Assembly (NCBI RefSeq): GCF_003609605.1
Contig: NZ_MCHY01000009.1
Coordinates: 30,073 to 94,072, forward strand
Source of the DNA: Ammoniphilus oxalaticus
Lineage (GTDB): Bacteria; Bacillota; Bacilli; Aneurinibacillales; RAOX-1
Length of the DNA: 64,000 nucleotides
Direction of reading: 5' to 3'
Positions 63,335-64,000 of this stretch are shown here, piece after piece. Every line of letters begins with the position of its first letter. The stretch's first letter is position 1. The position numbers were made by a program, and so were the translations under genes. Below the pieces are notes generated by a model. The model was not told where the DNA came from, searched no databases, and was given only the letters and a program-made list of their open reading frames with translations.

Positions 63335-64000
63335 ACACCAACCTCCTCTACACCATTTCTATGGTCCATCTCTTCTATTTATGTACTTGCCCCTTGCCAT
63401 ACCACTCATAAAAAAAAGGCAAGCGCCAAGTATCCGTTGCGCCCACCCTACATAGAAACATTCCCATTTTTACCAGGTCCCTTTATTATACCATAAAAAT
63501 ACATTTAAAAAGAAATGTCGAACCGTGTCGTAATTTGATATATTTACCCTAAAAAGGTCGATTGAAGTTATAAAAGGTTGATTTTGAGCCTGTATTCGAC
63601 TAATATCGACTTTTACAGAATGGTTTTTAGATTGTATTATATAATTACATCCTGGAACTACAGGGTGAACGGGATACACCTCAGCAAGATTCGACATTTA
63701 ACTAGGTATCTCGTCTCTTTTTAAAAAAGGTTTGTCGAAAAAAGGGAGTGATTATTCCGAACAAGCTAATCTTTCGATATTTAGGAATACAACCCATCCA
63801 TAGTCTAGCGAGGAGCAACATAAACAATACAGCATAACCTTAATTTTCGACATGAGAGAAGAATCAACATCTAGAACTACACCATCTCCTTAAAAATCGA
63901 CTAAGGACAGAAACAGACAGCTTGGATTTACAACAGTTCCTTGAAGAGTCGACTGGGGACAGAACACGCTACTTGATTTTACAACAGAGCCTTGGAGAGT
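63335..64000. promoter_or_regulatory. Intergenic region with a cluster of Spo0A boxes
   Basis: No convincing gene. Perfect heptamers TGTCGAA/TTCGACA occur at 63516-63522, 63690-63696, 63733-63739 (in TTTGTCGAAAAA, the full consensus) and 63846-63852. One-mismatch copies are at 63526-63532 and 63595-63601. A TATAAT-like box lies near 63640. The target gene is presumably beyond 64000 or on another strand outside the window. Confidence 0.65.
63847..64000. repeat. Degenerate ~51-bp tandem repeat, cut by the window edge
   Basis: Units begin with TCGAC at 63847, 63897 and 63949. Units 2 and 3 share GGACAGAA, GATTTTACAACAG/GGATTTACAACAG and CCTTG-A-GAG; unit 1 is more diverged. The array continues past the right edge. 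Confidence 0.6.

Noticed and set aside
63470..63697. 75-codon minus-strand frame in the Spo0A-box region
   Set aside because: No ribosome site, unusual composition, and it runs through several regulatory boxes.
63847..64000. Possible CRISPR array
   Set aside because: Units are degenerate over their whole length with no constant repeat/variable spacer pattern, and no cas genes are present.

Overview
The window is chromosomal DNA of an endospore-forming member of the Bacillales with moderate GC. The evidence is the Bacillus-type order groEL-groES-tatC-rex, an ABC-F gene, tsaD-rimI-tsaB-tsaE, tex and the ndoA-ndoAI-alr-ydcC-acpS block. It also has sporulation markers (CmpA, a YjcZ-family peptide, a Spo0E-like phosphatase, Spo0A boxes), a complete sigma-B switch and a CIRCE operator. 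The species cannot be named from the sequence alone; a Brevibacillus/Ammoniphilus-like lineage is a guess.

Layout. 1-8.5 kb is the right end of a prophage or related integrative element. It has a RecT recombinase (cut by the left edge), an SbcC/Rad50-like ATPase, small early genes, a Bro-N antirepressor, Cro-like and CI-like HTH proteins with four operator dyads between them, an ImmA/IrrE protease and a tyrosine integrase that stops 90 bp from groEL. 8.5-30.4 kb is housekeeping: chaperonin, Tat export, Rex redox repressor, molybdopterin proteins, formyl-THF cycloligase, ABC-F ATPase, a large membrane protein with a degenerate phosphatase-like ectodomain, t6A tRNA modification (tsaDBE), CmpA, Tex, the EndoA toxin-antitoxin pair, alanine racemase, a LolA-like lipoprotein, NAD(P)HX repair and AcpS. 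30.5-35.5 kb is a glycolytic block, cggR / glcK-pfkA-pyk. 35.6-47 kb holds methionine gamma-lyase, release factor 3, an LD-carboxypeptidase, leucyl aminopeptidase, glycerol kinase, an amidohydrolase, an MBL hydrolase and an M20 peptidase. 47-57 kb is a general-stress island around rsbV-rsbW-sigB-rsbU, with sigma-B-type promoters on several flanking operons, a degenerate RsbT-like protein, a shortened UspA-like protein and an orphan VirD4-like ATPase. 57.5-63.3 kb holds SCO1, GlpD, TauE, DedA and an aldehyde dehydrogenase. The last 670 bp has no convincing gene but holds several perfect Spo0A-box heptamers and a degenerate tandem repeat.

Most notable signals: a DnaA-box cluster (18551-18781) between tsaD and the membrane protein gene, with a Spo0A box inside it; the Spo0A-box cluster at the right edge; two short plus-strand promoter-hairpin units inside the prophage early region, candidate small RNAs; the repeated sigma-B promoter signature in the stress island; and a palindrome overlapping the promoter of the toxin-antitoxin operon. 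No tRNA, rRNA, CRISPR array or insertion sequence was recognised. Starts were moved from the longest possible reading frame wherever a Shine-Dalgarno sequence or homology pointed to an internal codon.
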